Shown: positions 15,808 through 23,847 of the stretch, piece after piece
Position numbering within the stretch: position 1 is the first letter of the stretch
Layout: every line of letters begins with the position of its first letter
NCBI RefSeq assembly: GCF_036010665.1
Contig: NZ_CP108581.1
Span: 627,501 to 691,500, forward strand
Origin: Microbispora sp. NBC_01189
Lineage (GTDB): Bacteria > Actinomycetota > Actinomycetes > Streptosporangiales > Streptosporangiaceae
Length of the DNA stretch: 64,000 nt
Direction of reading: 5' to 3'
The notes under the pieces: generated by a model
Told to the model about the DNA's origin: nothing
Seen by the model: only the letters and a program-made list of their open reading frames with translations
Databases searched by the model: none
Translations under genes and position numbers: made by a program

Positions 15808-18087
15808 ATGACTATCAGTGACGTCACAGTCCCGCATCGTGACTGGAAGTCCGTGCTCCGCCATGACGTGCCCGCCTCGCTGGTCGTCTTCCTGGTGGCC
15901 GTGCCGTTGTCGCTCGGCGTAGCGGTCGCGTCCGGCGCTCCCCTCGCCGCCGGCCTCATCGCGGCGGTGGTCGGCGGGGTGGTCGTGGGGGCGCTCGGCG
16001 GGTCCGTCGTCCAGGTGAGCGGCCCGACCGCCGGGCTCTCCCTGGTCGTCGCGGAACTGGTCCACACGTACGGCTGGCGCGCGACGTGCGCGATCACGGC
16101 CATGGCCGGGCTGCTCCAGCTCGGGCTCGGCGCGTTGCGGGTGGCGCGGGCGGCCCTGGGGGTCTCCCCCGCCGTCGTCCACGGCATGCTGGCCGGGCTC
16201 GGCGTGCTGATCGCGCTCTCCCAGCTGCACATCGTGCTCGGCGGCAGCCCGCAGCGCTCCGCGCTGGGTAACGTCCTCGAACTGCCCGCCCAGATCGTCC
16301 ACAACCACACGCACGCCGTGCTGATCGGCGTGCTGACGATCACGGTCCTGCTGGTGTGGGGCCGGATCCCCCGGCTGCGTGCCGTGCCCGCCCCGCTGGC
16401 GGCGCTGGTGATCGCGACGCTGACGGCGGGGGTCGCGGGCTGGGACCTGACGAGGGTCGACCTCGGCGGCGGGTTCTCCTCCGTCCAGACGCCGCTCGCG
16501 CCGCAGGGCGACTGGCACGCGATCGCCGGGGCCGTCCTCCTCGTCGCCCTCCTGTCGGGGGTGGAGTCGCTGCTGACCGCCGTGTCGTCCAACCGCCTGC
16601 ACGACGGCCCCCGCGCCGACCTCGACCGCGAGCTCACCGCGCAGGGTGTGGGGAACGTGGTGTCCGGCGTGCTCGGCGGTCTGCCGGTGGCGGGGGTCGT
16701 CGTCCGTACGACCACGAACGCGCGGGCGGGCGCCCGCAGCCGCCGGTCCACGGTCCTGCACGGCGGGTGGGTGCTGCTGTTCACCACGGCCTTCGCCTGG
16801 ATGATCGCGCTGATCCCGCTGGAGGCGCTCGCGGCGCTGCTGCTGTTCATCGGCGTGCAGATGGTCAACCTCGGGCACGTGCGGAACCTGCGCAACCACC
16901 GCGAGGTGCCGGTGTACGTCGTGACGATGGCCGGGGTCGTGCTGATCGGGCTCGCCGAGGGCGTGGCGATCGGCCTCGCGCTGGCCGCCCTGCTCGCCCT
17001 GCGCCGGCTCGCGTGGGTCTCGGTCGACGTGCGCCAGGACGGGGAACGGCGCTGGCGGATCGTCGTCACCGGATCGCTGACGTTCCTCGGCGTGCCCCGG
17101 CTGACCGAGGCGCTGCGCGCCATCCCGGCGGGGTCGGCGGTGGAGCTCGACCTGCACCTCGACTTCATGGACAACGCCGCATTCACGGCGCTGCACGACT
17201 GGCGGCTGGAGCACGAACGCGCCGGCGGCGTCATCGACGTGGACGAGCCGCACGGCGAGTGGTATTCCGCCGCGATCAGCGGCGGGCGGCTCTTCCCCGT
17301 GAGGATCCCGCCCCGGCACGACCGCTGGTGGCTGCCCTGGGCCTATCGGCGCCCTGCCGGCGCGCACCCGTACGGGTCCTTCGAGGTGAGCGGGGCGGAC
17401 GGCGGGAGCGCCGCGGGCCACGACGGCGACGCCGTGATCTGCGAGCCGCAGGGCGTGCCCGACCTCCTGCGGGGGACGCGGGAGTTCCAGCGCAGGACCG
17501 CGCCGATGGCCCGTGCCCTGTTCACCCGGATGGCCCGCAAGCAGTCGCCGTCACACCTGTTCATCACCTGCGCCGACTCGCGGATCGTGCCCAACATCAT
17601 CACCGCGAGCGGCCCCGGTGACCTGTTCACGGTGCGCAACATCGGCAACCTCGTGCCGCGGGCGGGCGCGGCCCCGCCGGACGACTCGGTCGCGGCGGCC
17701 ATCGAGTACGCCGTGAACGTGCTGGAGGTCCGCACGGTCACCGTCTGCGGGCACTCAGGGTGCGGCGCGATGGCCGCCCTGCTGGGCGAGGTGCCCGACC
17801 TGCCGGCGCTGCGCGCCTGGCTGCGGCACGGACGGCAGAGCCTGGCCCGGTTCGTCGCCGCCGGGCCCGGGCAGGACGCCGACGACGCCGGGCCGCTCGA
17901 CCGGCTGTGCCGGATCAACGTCATCCAGCAACTCGACAACCTGCGGACCCACCCGCTCGTGGACGAACGCCTACGGGCGGGCAGGCTGGAGCTCACGGGC
18001 CTGTACTTCGACATCGGCGCGGCACGGGTGCACGCGCTGGAGCAGGAGCGCTTCACCCCGGTCCCGGAGCTGCGCACCATCGGCTGA
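15808..18087 (+). CDS. SulP-type anion transporter fused to a beta-carbonic anhydrase
   Basis: A 759-aa fusion. Residues 1 to about 400 are a SulP/SLC26 membrane domain (PASLVVFLVAVPLSLGVAVASGAP; VSGPTAGLS). Next comes a short STAS-like domain (about 415-490). The C-terminal 230 residues are a beta-class carbonic anhydrase with zinc ligands C588 (CADSR), H649 and C652 (HSGCG). The architecture implies bicarbonate or another anion being transported and interconverted with CO2 at the membrane. SulP-anhydrase fusions are known in actinobacteria and other bacteria. TATCGT 6 nt before the ATG suggests a leaderless start. No metal ligand is missing. Confidence 0.92.
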   Translation: MTISDVTVPHRDWKSVLRHDVPASLVVFLVAVPLSLGVAVASGAPLAAGLIAAVVGGVVVGALGGSVVQVSGPTAGLSLVVAELVHTYGWRATCAITAMAGLLQLGLGALRVARAALGVSPAVVHGMLAGLGVLIALSQLHIVLGGSPQRSALGNVLELPAQIVHNHTHAVLIGVLTITVLLVWGRIPRLRAVPAPLAALVIATLTAGVAGWDLTRVDLGGGFSSVQTPLAPQGDWHAIAGAVLLVALLSGVESLLTAVSSNRLHDGPRADLDRELTAQGVGNVVSGVLGGLPVAGVVVRTTTNARAGARSRRSTVLHGGWVLLFTTAFAWMIALIPLEALAALLLFIGVQMVNLGHVRNLRNHREVPVYVVTMAGVVLIGLAEGVAIGLALAALLALRRLAWVSVDVRQDGERRWRIVVTGSLTFLGVPRLTEALRAIPAGSAVELDLHLDFMDNAAFTALHDWRLEHERAGGVIDVDEPHGEWYSAAISGGRLFPVRIPPRHDRWWLPWAYRRPAGAHPYGSFEVSGADGGSAAGHDGDAVICEPQGVPDLLRGTREFQRRTAPMARALFTRMARKQSPSHLFITCADSRIVPNIITASGPGDLFTVRNIGNLVPRAGAAPPDDSVAAAIEYAVNVLEVRTVTVCGHSGCGAMAALLGEVPDLPALRAWLRHGRQSLARFVAAGPGQDADDAGPLDRLCRINVIQQLDNLRTHPLVDERLRAGRLELTGLYFDIGAARVHALEQERFTPVPELRTIG

Positions 18088-18090
18088 GAC

Positions 18091-18168
18091 GCACCGGCCG
18101 TGGAGCCCGCACCGGCCGGGCCGCACCGGCCGGGAGGGCTGCTTCCGCTATGAGCGGACGATGTCCGC
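18091..18168. repeat. Three GCACCGGCCG copies and an operator-like palindrome
   Basis: GCACCGGCCG occurs at 18091, 18109 and 18123 in the spacer before the SDR gene. An inverted repeat GCGGAC-GAT-GTCCGC lies at 18154-18168, about 50 bp ahead of that gene's start. The palindrome could bind a dimeric regulator. Nothing identifies the protein. Confidence 0.5.
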
Positions 18169-18219
18169 CGATCGTGAAACCGGGCGGACGCCTCGCGCCG
18201 CAGCGCCAAGGATGACCAT

Positions 18220-19230
18220 ATGAAGATTCTGGTGATCGGTGGTTCGGTGTTCCTGGGCCGGGCCATCGTGGAGGAGGCGCTGCGGCGCGGTCACGAGGTC
18301 ACGACGTTCAACCGGGGCAGGAGCGGGACGGACCTGCCCGGGGTGGATGCGGTGCGCGGCGACCGCGAGGTCACCGGCGACCTGCGGCGGCTCGCCGACG
18401 GCAGGCGGTGGGACGCGATCGTGGACGTCTGCGGGTTCGTCCCCAGTGTCGTCCTGGAGTCGGTGCGGGCGCTGTCCGGGCACGCCCCGCACTACACGTT
18501 CATCTCCAGCATCTCGGCCTACCCGGACTGGCCCGACAAGACGGGCCTCGACGAGACCTTCCCCACCCACGAGTGTCCCCCTGACGCGGACGCCGAGTTC
18601 GGCGACTACGGCGTGCTGAAGGCCGGTTGTGAGCGCGCGGTCGAGCAGCACTTCGACGGCGCCGCCCTGGTCGTCCAGCCCGGTCTGATCCTCGGCCCGC
18701 ACGAGAACGTCGGCCGGCTGCCCTGGTGGCTCCACCGCATCTCCAAGGGCGGCCGGGTGCTCGCGCCCGGCGACCCGGCGCTGCCGATCCAGCTCATCGA
18801 CGCCCGCGACATCGCGGCGTTCACGCTCGACCAGGCGGCCGCGGGCACGACGGGCCGCTACATCACGGGCGGGGTGCCCGGAAGGGCCACGTTCGGAAGC
18901 TGGCTCGGCGACTGCGTCGAGGTCACCGGCTCCGGCGCGGAGCTGGTCTGGGCCGACGACGACTTCCTGACCGCCCAGGGTGTGGAGCCGTGGACCGAGC
19001 TTCCGCTGTGGTACCCGGGCGCGGACAGCCTCGCCGTGTGGACACATTCCTCCGCCAAGGCCGTCGCCGCCGGTCTCACCTGCCGCCCGTTGCGCGAGAC
19101 GGTGCGCGACACCTGGGAGTGGCTGAAGGACATCCCGGAGGAGCGGCGCAGCTTCCGCGGCGTACGGGTGGGCAGCGGCATCGACCCCGGCAAGGAGCGC
19201 CGCGTCCTCGCGGCCTGGGACGCCCGCTGA
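18220..19230 (+). CDS. NAD(P)-dependent epimerase/dehydratase-family SDR
   Basis: A 336-aa extended short-chain dehydrogenase-like protein. The N-terminus has the dinucleotide-binding strand and loop (ILVIGGSVFLGRAIVEEAL; GGSxFLG variant) and the FNRG segment that selects the cofactor. The active-site YxxxK appears as YGVLK. The middle part (VVQPGLILGPHE; PIQLIDARDIAAFTL) matches atypical SDRs annotated as NAD-dependent epimerase/dehydratase or reductase. The substrate is unknown. It stands alone, codirectional with neighbours. AAGGATG precedes the ATG. Confidence 0.8.
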   Translation: MKILVIGGSVFLGRAIVEEALRRGHEVTTFNRGRSGTDLPGVDAVRGDREVTGDLRRLADGRRWDAIVDVCGFVPSVVLESVRALSGHAPHYTFISSISAYPDWPDKTGLDETFPTHECPPDADAEFGDYGVLKAGCERAVEQHFDGAALVVQPGLILGPHENVGRLPWWLHRISKGGRVLAPGDPALPIQLIDARDIAAFTLDQAAAGTTGRYITGGVPGRATFGSWLGDCVEVTGSGAELVWADDDFLTAQGVEPWTELPLWYPGADSLAVWTHSSAKAVAAGLTCRPLRETVRDTWEWLKDIPEERRSFRGVRVGSGIDPGKERRVLAAWDAR

Positions 19231-19363
19231 CGCGCTCCCCGGCCCGAGGAGCCGGGTCCGGGCTCTGGAAGCCGCGGGCCGGAACACCGTGCACGACCAC
19301 GGCGACCTCGGCCGCAGAAATTCGGGGCCGCCCGAGATGCGCCTGGGCCGTAGGCTGTCGGGC

Positions 19364-19912
19364 ATGCTTTGGGTGGCTCTTCTGATCGTGGCCGTACTGA
19401 TCACGCTCGCCGCGTGGGTCACGTCCGGACGTGCCCGCCAGACGTCCCGCGGGCCCGCCCGCGGGACGTCGCGCCGCCGGCCAGCGCCGCGTCCTCCGGG
19501 CAGGACTGCGCGGCCGTCAGGGGGCGTCCGGCCCTCCTCCCGCACGGCCCGCGGCGGAACCCGGACGGGCGCCGCCGCCGGGGAGCGCACCGGCCCGCGG
19601 CCGGGCGAGATCTGGTGGGCCGACGTGCCGTACGAGGACGGGCCCGGGCACAAGGTGCGTCCCTGCGTGGTGCTCAGGACGTACCGCGGCGGCGCGGAGG
19701 TTTTGAAGATCACCAGCCAGGACCGGAGCGACCGCTCCGATCACGTCGAGATCCCCACCCGCACGTGGGACCCGAGTGCCGACCACAACAGCTTCCTCGA
19801 CCTCACCGGGCCGGTCCGGGTGCCCTCCGCCTCGTTCGACGACAGGGCGGGCACACTCGACCCCCGTGTCTGGCGTCAGGTCTGCCGGCTCCACGAGATC
19901 TCCCCGAACTGA
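19364..19912 (+). CDS. Membrane-tethered PemK/MazF-family protein
   Basis: A 182-aa protein. An N-terminal transmembrane helix (WVALLIVAVLITLAAWV) is followed by about 55 Arg/Pro/Ser-rich residues. From residue 79 there is a PemK/MazF-type domain: RPGEIWWADVPYEDGPGHKVRPCVVLR, then a DHVEIPT segment. In toxins this fold cleaves RNA. No antitoxin gene lies beside it, and the tether would place the domain at the inner face of the membrane. TAGGCT at 19351-19356 ends 7 nt before the ATG, which supports a leaderless start here. Whether it is an active RNase cannot be read from the sequence. Confidence 0.75.
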   Translation: MLWVALLIVAVLITLAAWVTSGRARQTSRGPARGTSRRRPAPRPPGRTARPSGGVRPSSRTARGGTRTGAAAGERTGPRPGEIWWADVPYEDGPGHKVRPCVVLRTYRGGAEVLKITSQDRSDRSDHVEIPTRTWDPSADHNSFLDLTGPVRVPSASFDDRAGTLDPRVWRQVCRLHEISPN

Positions 19913-20102
19913 CCCCGCGCATCTGAGCCCAAGCGCCTGAGCCCGCGCGCCTGGGGCCGCCGCCTGCTCCGAGCCCTGTCCGCGGGCCGCCCCGGCCTCT
20001 CCGCCACCGGCCGCCCAGCCTCCCGGCCGGGAGATCGTACTCACGAGTAACTGAGTATCGGCGCTCATGTCCGCGCGGCGCGGGTCACGCAGCATGGGCG
20101 GC

Positions 20103-20387
20103 ATGACGAAACCAGTGAAGAGCACGACGACGACGGCCTTCTACCTGCAGGCCGTCATCTCTTTCGTGATCTCCCTCGCGGGCCTGGCCGCCGGGATCCT
20201 CTACCTGCCCGTCACGACCTGGGTGCGGTCGTTCCTCGCGCTCGGGCTGATGTACGTGGTGACCTCGACCTTCACGCTGGCCAAGTGCGTGCGGGACCGC
20301 CAGGAGGAGGCGACCGTCGTCAGCCGGGTGGACCAGGCCAGGCTCGACAAGCTGCTCGCCGAGCACGACCCCTTCCGCGGCGACTGA
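20103..20387 (+). CDS. YiaA/YiaB-family inner membrane protein
   Basis: A 94-aa protein with two hydrophobic helices (FYLQAVISFVISLAGLAAGILYL and FLALGLMYVVTSTFTLAKCV) and a short polar C-terminal tail (RVDQARLDKLLAEHDPF). The layout is that of the YiaA/YiaB domain family, whose function is unknown. Three in-frame ATGs exist (20067, 20094, 20103). The last fits family length best, but GAGTAT 8 nt before 20067 could make that a leaderless start. Confidence 0.75.
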   Translation: MTKPVKSTTTTAFYLQAVISFVISLAGLAAGILYLPVTTWVRSFLALGLMYVVTSTFTLAKCVRDRQEEATVVSRVDQARLDKLLAEHDPFRGD

Positions 20388-20492
20388 ACTGCTGGCGGCG
20401 CCCGCGAGCCCCATCCTGATCGGAAGGACGGAGGTGCCTCGCCTCCGAGGTCACGGCGCGTCGGATGTGGGGCGGATCAGTACGGTAGGGCC

Positions 20493-21242
20493 GTGACTGG
20501 TGACTCCCTCCGCGCCGAACTCGCGGCGAGCGCCTCCGCCGGCGCCCAGCCGGCCCTGGACTACTACGTGATCACGCCCGAGGCGGGGCCTGGCGCCTTT
20601 CCGGCGGAGGGTCTCGTCGTCGAGGAGTTCGTCTTCGCCGGCGACCATCGGACCATCGGCCTGAACACCGCCCGGTGGAGCACGGACGACCGCGCCTGGC
20701 AGAGCTCGGCGGCCTTCGGGCGGGCCATGCGCGAGGATCCGCGACTGCGCGCCCGGGTGGTCGCCGCCGGCCGTACGGACGCCGAGGCCGTCTGTCACCG
20801 CCTCGGGGGAGGCGAACTCCCCGGCGAGGCGACGCTGCGGGGGTGCTTCCGCGACACCCTGGCCCTCCCGGACTCCGCTCCCCTGCGGCTCGGCCCGGAA
20901 GGAGGCTCCGGCGGGTTCCACGACTCCCGGGTCTACCGCGTCCTGTTCGCGGGAGACCTCCGGCTCCCCTGCCTCGCCCGCCTCGCACCGGAGGTCATCA
21001 CGCTCGCCGAGGACGCCGATGACCCGCGTACCCGGATCGCCGGCACGGGCGGACTGCGGACGGCGCGGGACGTCTTCACCTGGGAACCGCGCCGCATCGG
21101 GCCCGGCGTCGCCTGCTGCGTGGATCTCACAGCACATCTGGGCACCCCGTCCGACGGCGCCCTCCGGCCGCTGCTCCGGAGCCTGACGACGGCGATACGT
21201 CACGCGGGCCCGATCCCCGTGACCATCGAACGCTTCTCGTGA
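20493..21242 (+). CDS. Conserved hypothetical protein, unrecognised
   Basis: This 249-aa soluble protein was not assigned to any family. It has no signal peptide or membrane span. The sequence is a mixed alpha/beta composition with a central stretch (DAEAVCHRLGGGELPGEATLRGCFRD) and no obvious catalytic motif. The start is a GTG with TACGGT at 20481-20486, 6 nt upstream, consistent with a leaderless mRNA. Codon use matches the region, so it looks like a real gene. It is codirectional with its neighbours but not tightly linked to them. Confidence 0.7.
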   Translation: MTGDSLRAELAASASAGAQPALDYYVITPEAGPGAFPAEGLVVEEFVFAGDHRTIGLNTARWSTDDRAWQSSAAFGRAMREDPRLRARVVAAGRTDAEAVCHRLGGGELPGEATLRGCFRDTLALPDSAPLRLGPEGGSGGFHDSRVYRVLFAGDLRLPCLARLAPEVITLAEDADDPRTRIAGTGGLRTARDVFTWEPRRIGPGVACCVDLTAHLGTPSDGALRPLLRSLTTAIRHAGPIPVTIERFS

Positions 21243-21355
21243 TTCTCGAACCCGCGCCATCGAACCGGACAAACGACAGAATTCGGAGCCTTAGCCGGGA
21301 GTGCCGCCTTTTTTCCTTCTCTGTGGAACCGTGGATGCTGCCGAAGAAGATGTGA

Positions 21356-21361
21356 TATAGA
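21356..21361 (+). promoter_or_regulatory. Candidate -10 box for the 21408 gene
   Basis: TATAGA at 21356-21361 follows TGGATG (21332-21337) by 18 bp, inside an unusually AT-rich stretch with a T run at 21309-21314. It would drive the two-gene unit at 21408-22636. Confidence 0.4.
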
Positions 21362-21407
21362 TCCTTTCACGTTGGTTCTGTGTGGATCTGGGCTCTGGAG
21401 CGGCAAC

Positions 21408-21782
21408 ATGGGCAAAGGGCGTACGGGCAAGAAAACCAACAGGACCCGAATTTCGGTCACCTACACGGTGCTCATCATCACGGGACTTCTGCTCGCCATG
21501 GCGGGGGCCGTGGTGGCGATACTGGGCCTGGGCGGGGTCGTCGAGTTCAAGGGCGAGGTCGCCGGGGCCAAGGCGGAGACCACGAGCGTCGGACTCGCGG
21601 TGATGGTGGTGGGCGCACTGCTGGCGGGGATCGTGGCCGTCAAAATGCCGGCACAGGTGACCGTTCTGGGAGACGGCGGCCGGAAGGGCTTCACCGAGTG
21701 GTTCGCCGAGTTCGGCGGCAGAATCTGCGCCGTTCTGGTGACGGTCGGCGTGGTCCTTCTGATCATTTCCCTCTTCACCTAG
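21408..21782 (+). CDS. Small three-helix membrane protein
   Basis: This 124-aa protein is not assigned to a family. A basic N-terminus (GKGRTGKKTNRTR) is followed by three hydrophobic segments: about residues 18-43, 55-75 and 103-122. GGAG lies just upstream of the ATG. The subtilase-like gene starts only 8 bp after its stop, so the two probably form one transcript and may act together at the membrane. Its composition is less GC-rich than that of its neighbours. Confidence 0.7.
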   Translation: MGKGRTGKKTNRTRISVTYTVLIITGLLLAMAGAVVAILGLGGVVEFKGEVAGAKAETTSVGLAVMVVGALLAGIVAVKMPAQVTVLGDGGRKGFTEWFAEFGGRICAVLVTVGVVLLIISLFT

Positions 21783-21790
21783 GCCGGCAC

Positions 21791-22636
21791 ATGTCGTGGG
21801 TCACGGCTCATATGGATGAGCGCATTGTCGAGATCGCCGGAGACGAAGGCAGCTCACCCGGCAGATACCTGCAGTACGTTTTCGACGACGACACCGGCAC
21901 CTATCTCCGTCCGGCGGACACGGAGCAGATGATCGCCTTCCGCGAACAGGCGGTGAAGACGGCGTACAGGCAGGCGCAGGCGAGAGCCGGATTCGACGCG
22001 GACGCGTTCGAGTCCGCGTGGCCCGGAATCTGGCGAGAACTGACGAAGAAGCGCCAGGAAACCACGCCCGAGTATTACGCCATCCTCGACACGGGCCTGC
22101 TCTCCCGTCATCCCCTCCTGCGCGGGCTGATCGTGGACGGGACGAACCTGACCACGGAACCCGACGACGAGGATACGAACGGCCACGGGACGATGGTGGC
22201 GCTCATCCTCGCGGACGGCCTGACCCGCCGGCCGCGTCTGCTCAACGTGAAGGTCGCCGACGGAAACGGCCGCGCGACTCCCCGCGACCTCGTCAAGGGG
22301 ATCGAATGGGTCCGCGACTTCGCGCGGAAGACGTCGTCGCCGGTGTGCGTCAACATCAGCCTCGGCTGTTACTCACGCCGCTTCGGGTTGTTCGCCTGCG
22401 ACGGCACCTGCGATCTCTGCGAGGCCGCCGTGGTGGCGGCCGGAGACGTGAAAATGCTGACGGTCGCGGCGGGCAACGAGCCGAACAAGACGACGTGTCC
22501 GGCGATGGCCGGATTACGAGGGCGTGCCGACAACATCTTCGCCGTGGCCCAGCTGGGATGGGACCGCAGCGGCATCGGCACGGTCGCCACCCCCGTCGGC
22601 ATGCGGTGGATCCCCTGCGAAGAGACCGGCGAATAA
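21791..22636 (+). CDS. Subtilase-like (S8) protein lacking the catalytic serine region
   Basis: A 281-aa protein. The first 90 residues have no recognisable domain. From residue 95 on it follows the subtilase fold. The Asp is at 100 (AILDTGL), the His at 132 (NGHGTMVA), and the oxyanion Asn at 229 (VAAGNEPN). The protein then ends at residue 281 with no GTSxAxP motif in this frame or in the two others before the next gene. It therefore lacks the nucleophile. It is either a pseudoenzyme with a binding role or a C-terminally truncated protease. It pairs with the membrane protein 8 bp upstream. No signal peptide is seen. Confidence 0.7.
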   Translation: MSWVTAHMDERIVEIAGDEGSSPGRYLQYVFDDDTGTYLRPADTEQMIAFREQAVKTAYRQAQARAGFDADAFESAWPGIWRELTKKRQETTPEYYAILDTGLLSRHPLLRGLIVDGTNLTTEPDDEDTNGHGTMVALILADGLTRRPRLLNVKVADGNGRATPRDLVKGIEWVRDFARKTSSPVCVNISLGCYSRRFGLFACDGTCDLCEAAVVAAGDVKMLTVAAGNEPNKTTCPAMAGLRGRADNIFAVAQLGWDRSGIGTVATPVGMRWIPCEETGE

Positions 22637-22747
22637 GACCAGCAGTCCATCCCTCGCGCCCCCTTGGAAATGCGCGACTCCCGGCAGCGTCGCGCCACCT
22701 GTGTGAGTAACGTGGGCTACGCCTGACCCGACGAAAGGGTGTGCGGT

Positions 22748-23050
22748 GTGGGTGCCGGCGTATTCCTGGTGTGGGGAATGTTCCTGGTGGCGATGATCTG
22801 GGCGATCATGCCGCTTCCGAACCGGCGGGCGAGAATCGCGATGCAAGGACTGCTGTTGTCTGCGATCGCGGCGGTCGGCGTCTACGCCGTCGACGAAAGC
22901 GGTCCTGCGGCGATCGTGCCTCTGTGCTTCGTCTTCGGCCCTGCGGCCCTCATCGCGGCGTCACGTATGTCCTCCGCCCTTCGGGGGCGCAGCAGTCCTC
23001 GGCCGAGTCAGTCACCGGCCGACGAGATATTCGGGACAAGACACAATTAG
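22748..23050 (+). CDS. Small hydrophobic membrane protein
   Basis: A 100-aa protein with three hydrophobic stretches (GVFLVWGMFLVAMIWAIM; GLLLSAIAAVGVYAV; AAIVPLCFVFGPAALIAA) and a polar C-terminal tail. The GTG at 22748 was chosen because GAAAGGG lies about 10 nt upstream. An in-frame GTG at 22739 is too close to it. It follows the subtilase-like gene by 111 bp. No family recognised. Confidence 0.6.
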   Translation: MGAGVFLVWGMFLVAMIWAIMPLPNRRARIAMQGLLLSAIAAVGVYAVDESGPAAIVPLCFVFGPAALIAASRMSSALRGRSSPRPSQSPADEIFGTRHN

Positions 23051-23381
23051 CTCAGCGCAGTCGGCTTCGACCTGCCGTCATAGTCCGCCGTCGCCCACCT
23101 GCGCTCGGCGTCGTTCGCCGGTGTCGTCACGGAGTTGGTCAGGCAGAGGCCGGACCGGCAGGGCCTACTTGGGGTCGTCGGGTACGGAACCGGTGATGAT
23201 CCCGTTTCATTCCTTCAGCTCTTCCCCGATCTTTCGATCAGGCGAAGCGACAGCGGGCTCGGGTCGGAGGGTCAAGCCCTGCCTCGCGCGCACCTGCCCC
23301 CGGTGGCCTTCCTCCCCCGGGCTTGGTGTGCCCCGGGCAGGAGTGATCCGGGAGTCGGCCCAGCTCAGAAGGATGGCTGGT
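23051..23381. other. 331-bp gap before rnpB, no confident gene
   Basis: No RNA gene or clear CDS was identified. One plus-strand frame after a stop near 23080 reads AHLRSASFAGVVTELVRQ and continues plausibly for about 40 residues, then turns into random-looking sequence that runs into rnpB antisense. This could be a decayed gene fragment. Confidence 0.4.
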
Positions 23382-23775
23382 GGACGAGCCGGCCTGTAGG
23401 CCGGGTTCTGTGGTCAGCCACGGGGGCTGACCGGCGGCCATCCATCTAGGACCGCCGTTGCCGGCGGCCTCAAGCGGTCTACCCGCGCGGCTCGGGCGGG
23501 CAGCCCTCGAACGTCGCGCGCGGGACGTTCCGGAGAACGTCCCTTCTTGACCTTGCTCCGGGTGGGGTTTACCGAGCCGCCCACGTCACCGTGGGCGCTG
23601 GTGGTCTCTTACACCACCGTTTCACCCTTACCCCCGGGAAGGGGGCGGTCTGTTTTCTGTGGCACTGTCCCGCGGGTCGCCCCGGGTCGGCGTTACCGAC
23701 CACCCTGCCCTGTGGAGCCCGGACCTTCCTCGGCAGGGCGCGAGGCCCTGACGCGGCCGCCCGGCCGGCTCGTCC
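23382..23775 (-). ncRNA. rnpB: RNase P RNA (type A)
   Basis: This is the catalytic RNA that matures tRNA 5' ends. On the minus strand the terminal P1 stem is GGACGAGCCGGCC near 23775, paired with GGCCGGCTCGTCC at the 3' end (23394-23382). The P4/CR-I block GAGGAAGGTCCGGGCTCC and the ACAGAAAACAGACCGCC block are in the expected order. The length of about 394 nt fits actinobacterial type A RNA. TAGGCT (minus strand; plus 23788-23793) lies about 12 nt before the predicted 5' end and may be the -10 box. Several open frames across this region on both strands are artefacts. Confidence 0.95.
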
Positions 23776-23847
23776 ACCGTGAAGCCAAGCCTATCGGCTC
23801 CCGCTCCGTTCCCCGGCACGGCGCCGCGGCTCCGGCGGGTGGTGACC

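Noticed and set aside
13865-17421. Several very long minus-strand open frames opposite the Pro-rich protein and SulP genes
   Set aside because: High G+C leaves antisense frames open. Their translations are Arg/Gly/Pro-rich with no domain, and the plus frames have clear families.
22018-22710. Frameshift in the subtilase-like gene hiding a Ser domain
   Set aside because: All three plus frames up to 22738 were read and none contains a GTSxAxP-like motif.
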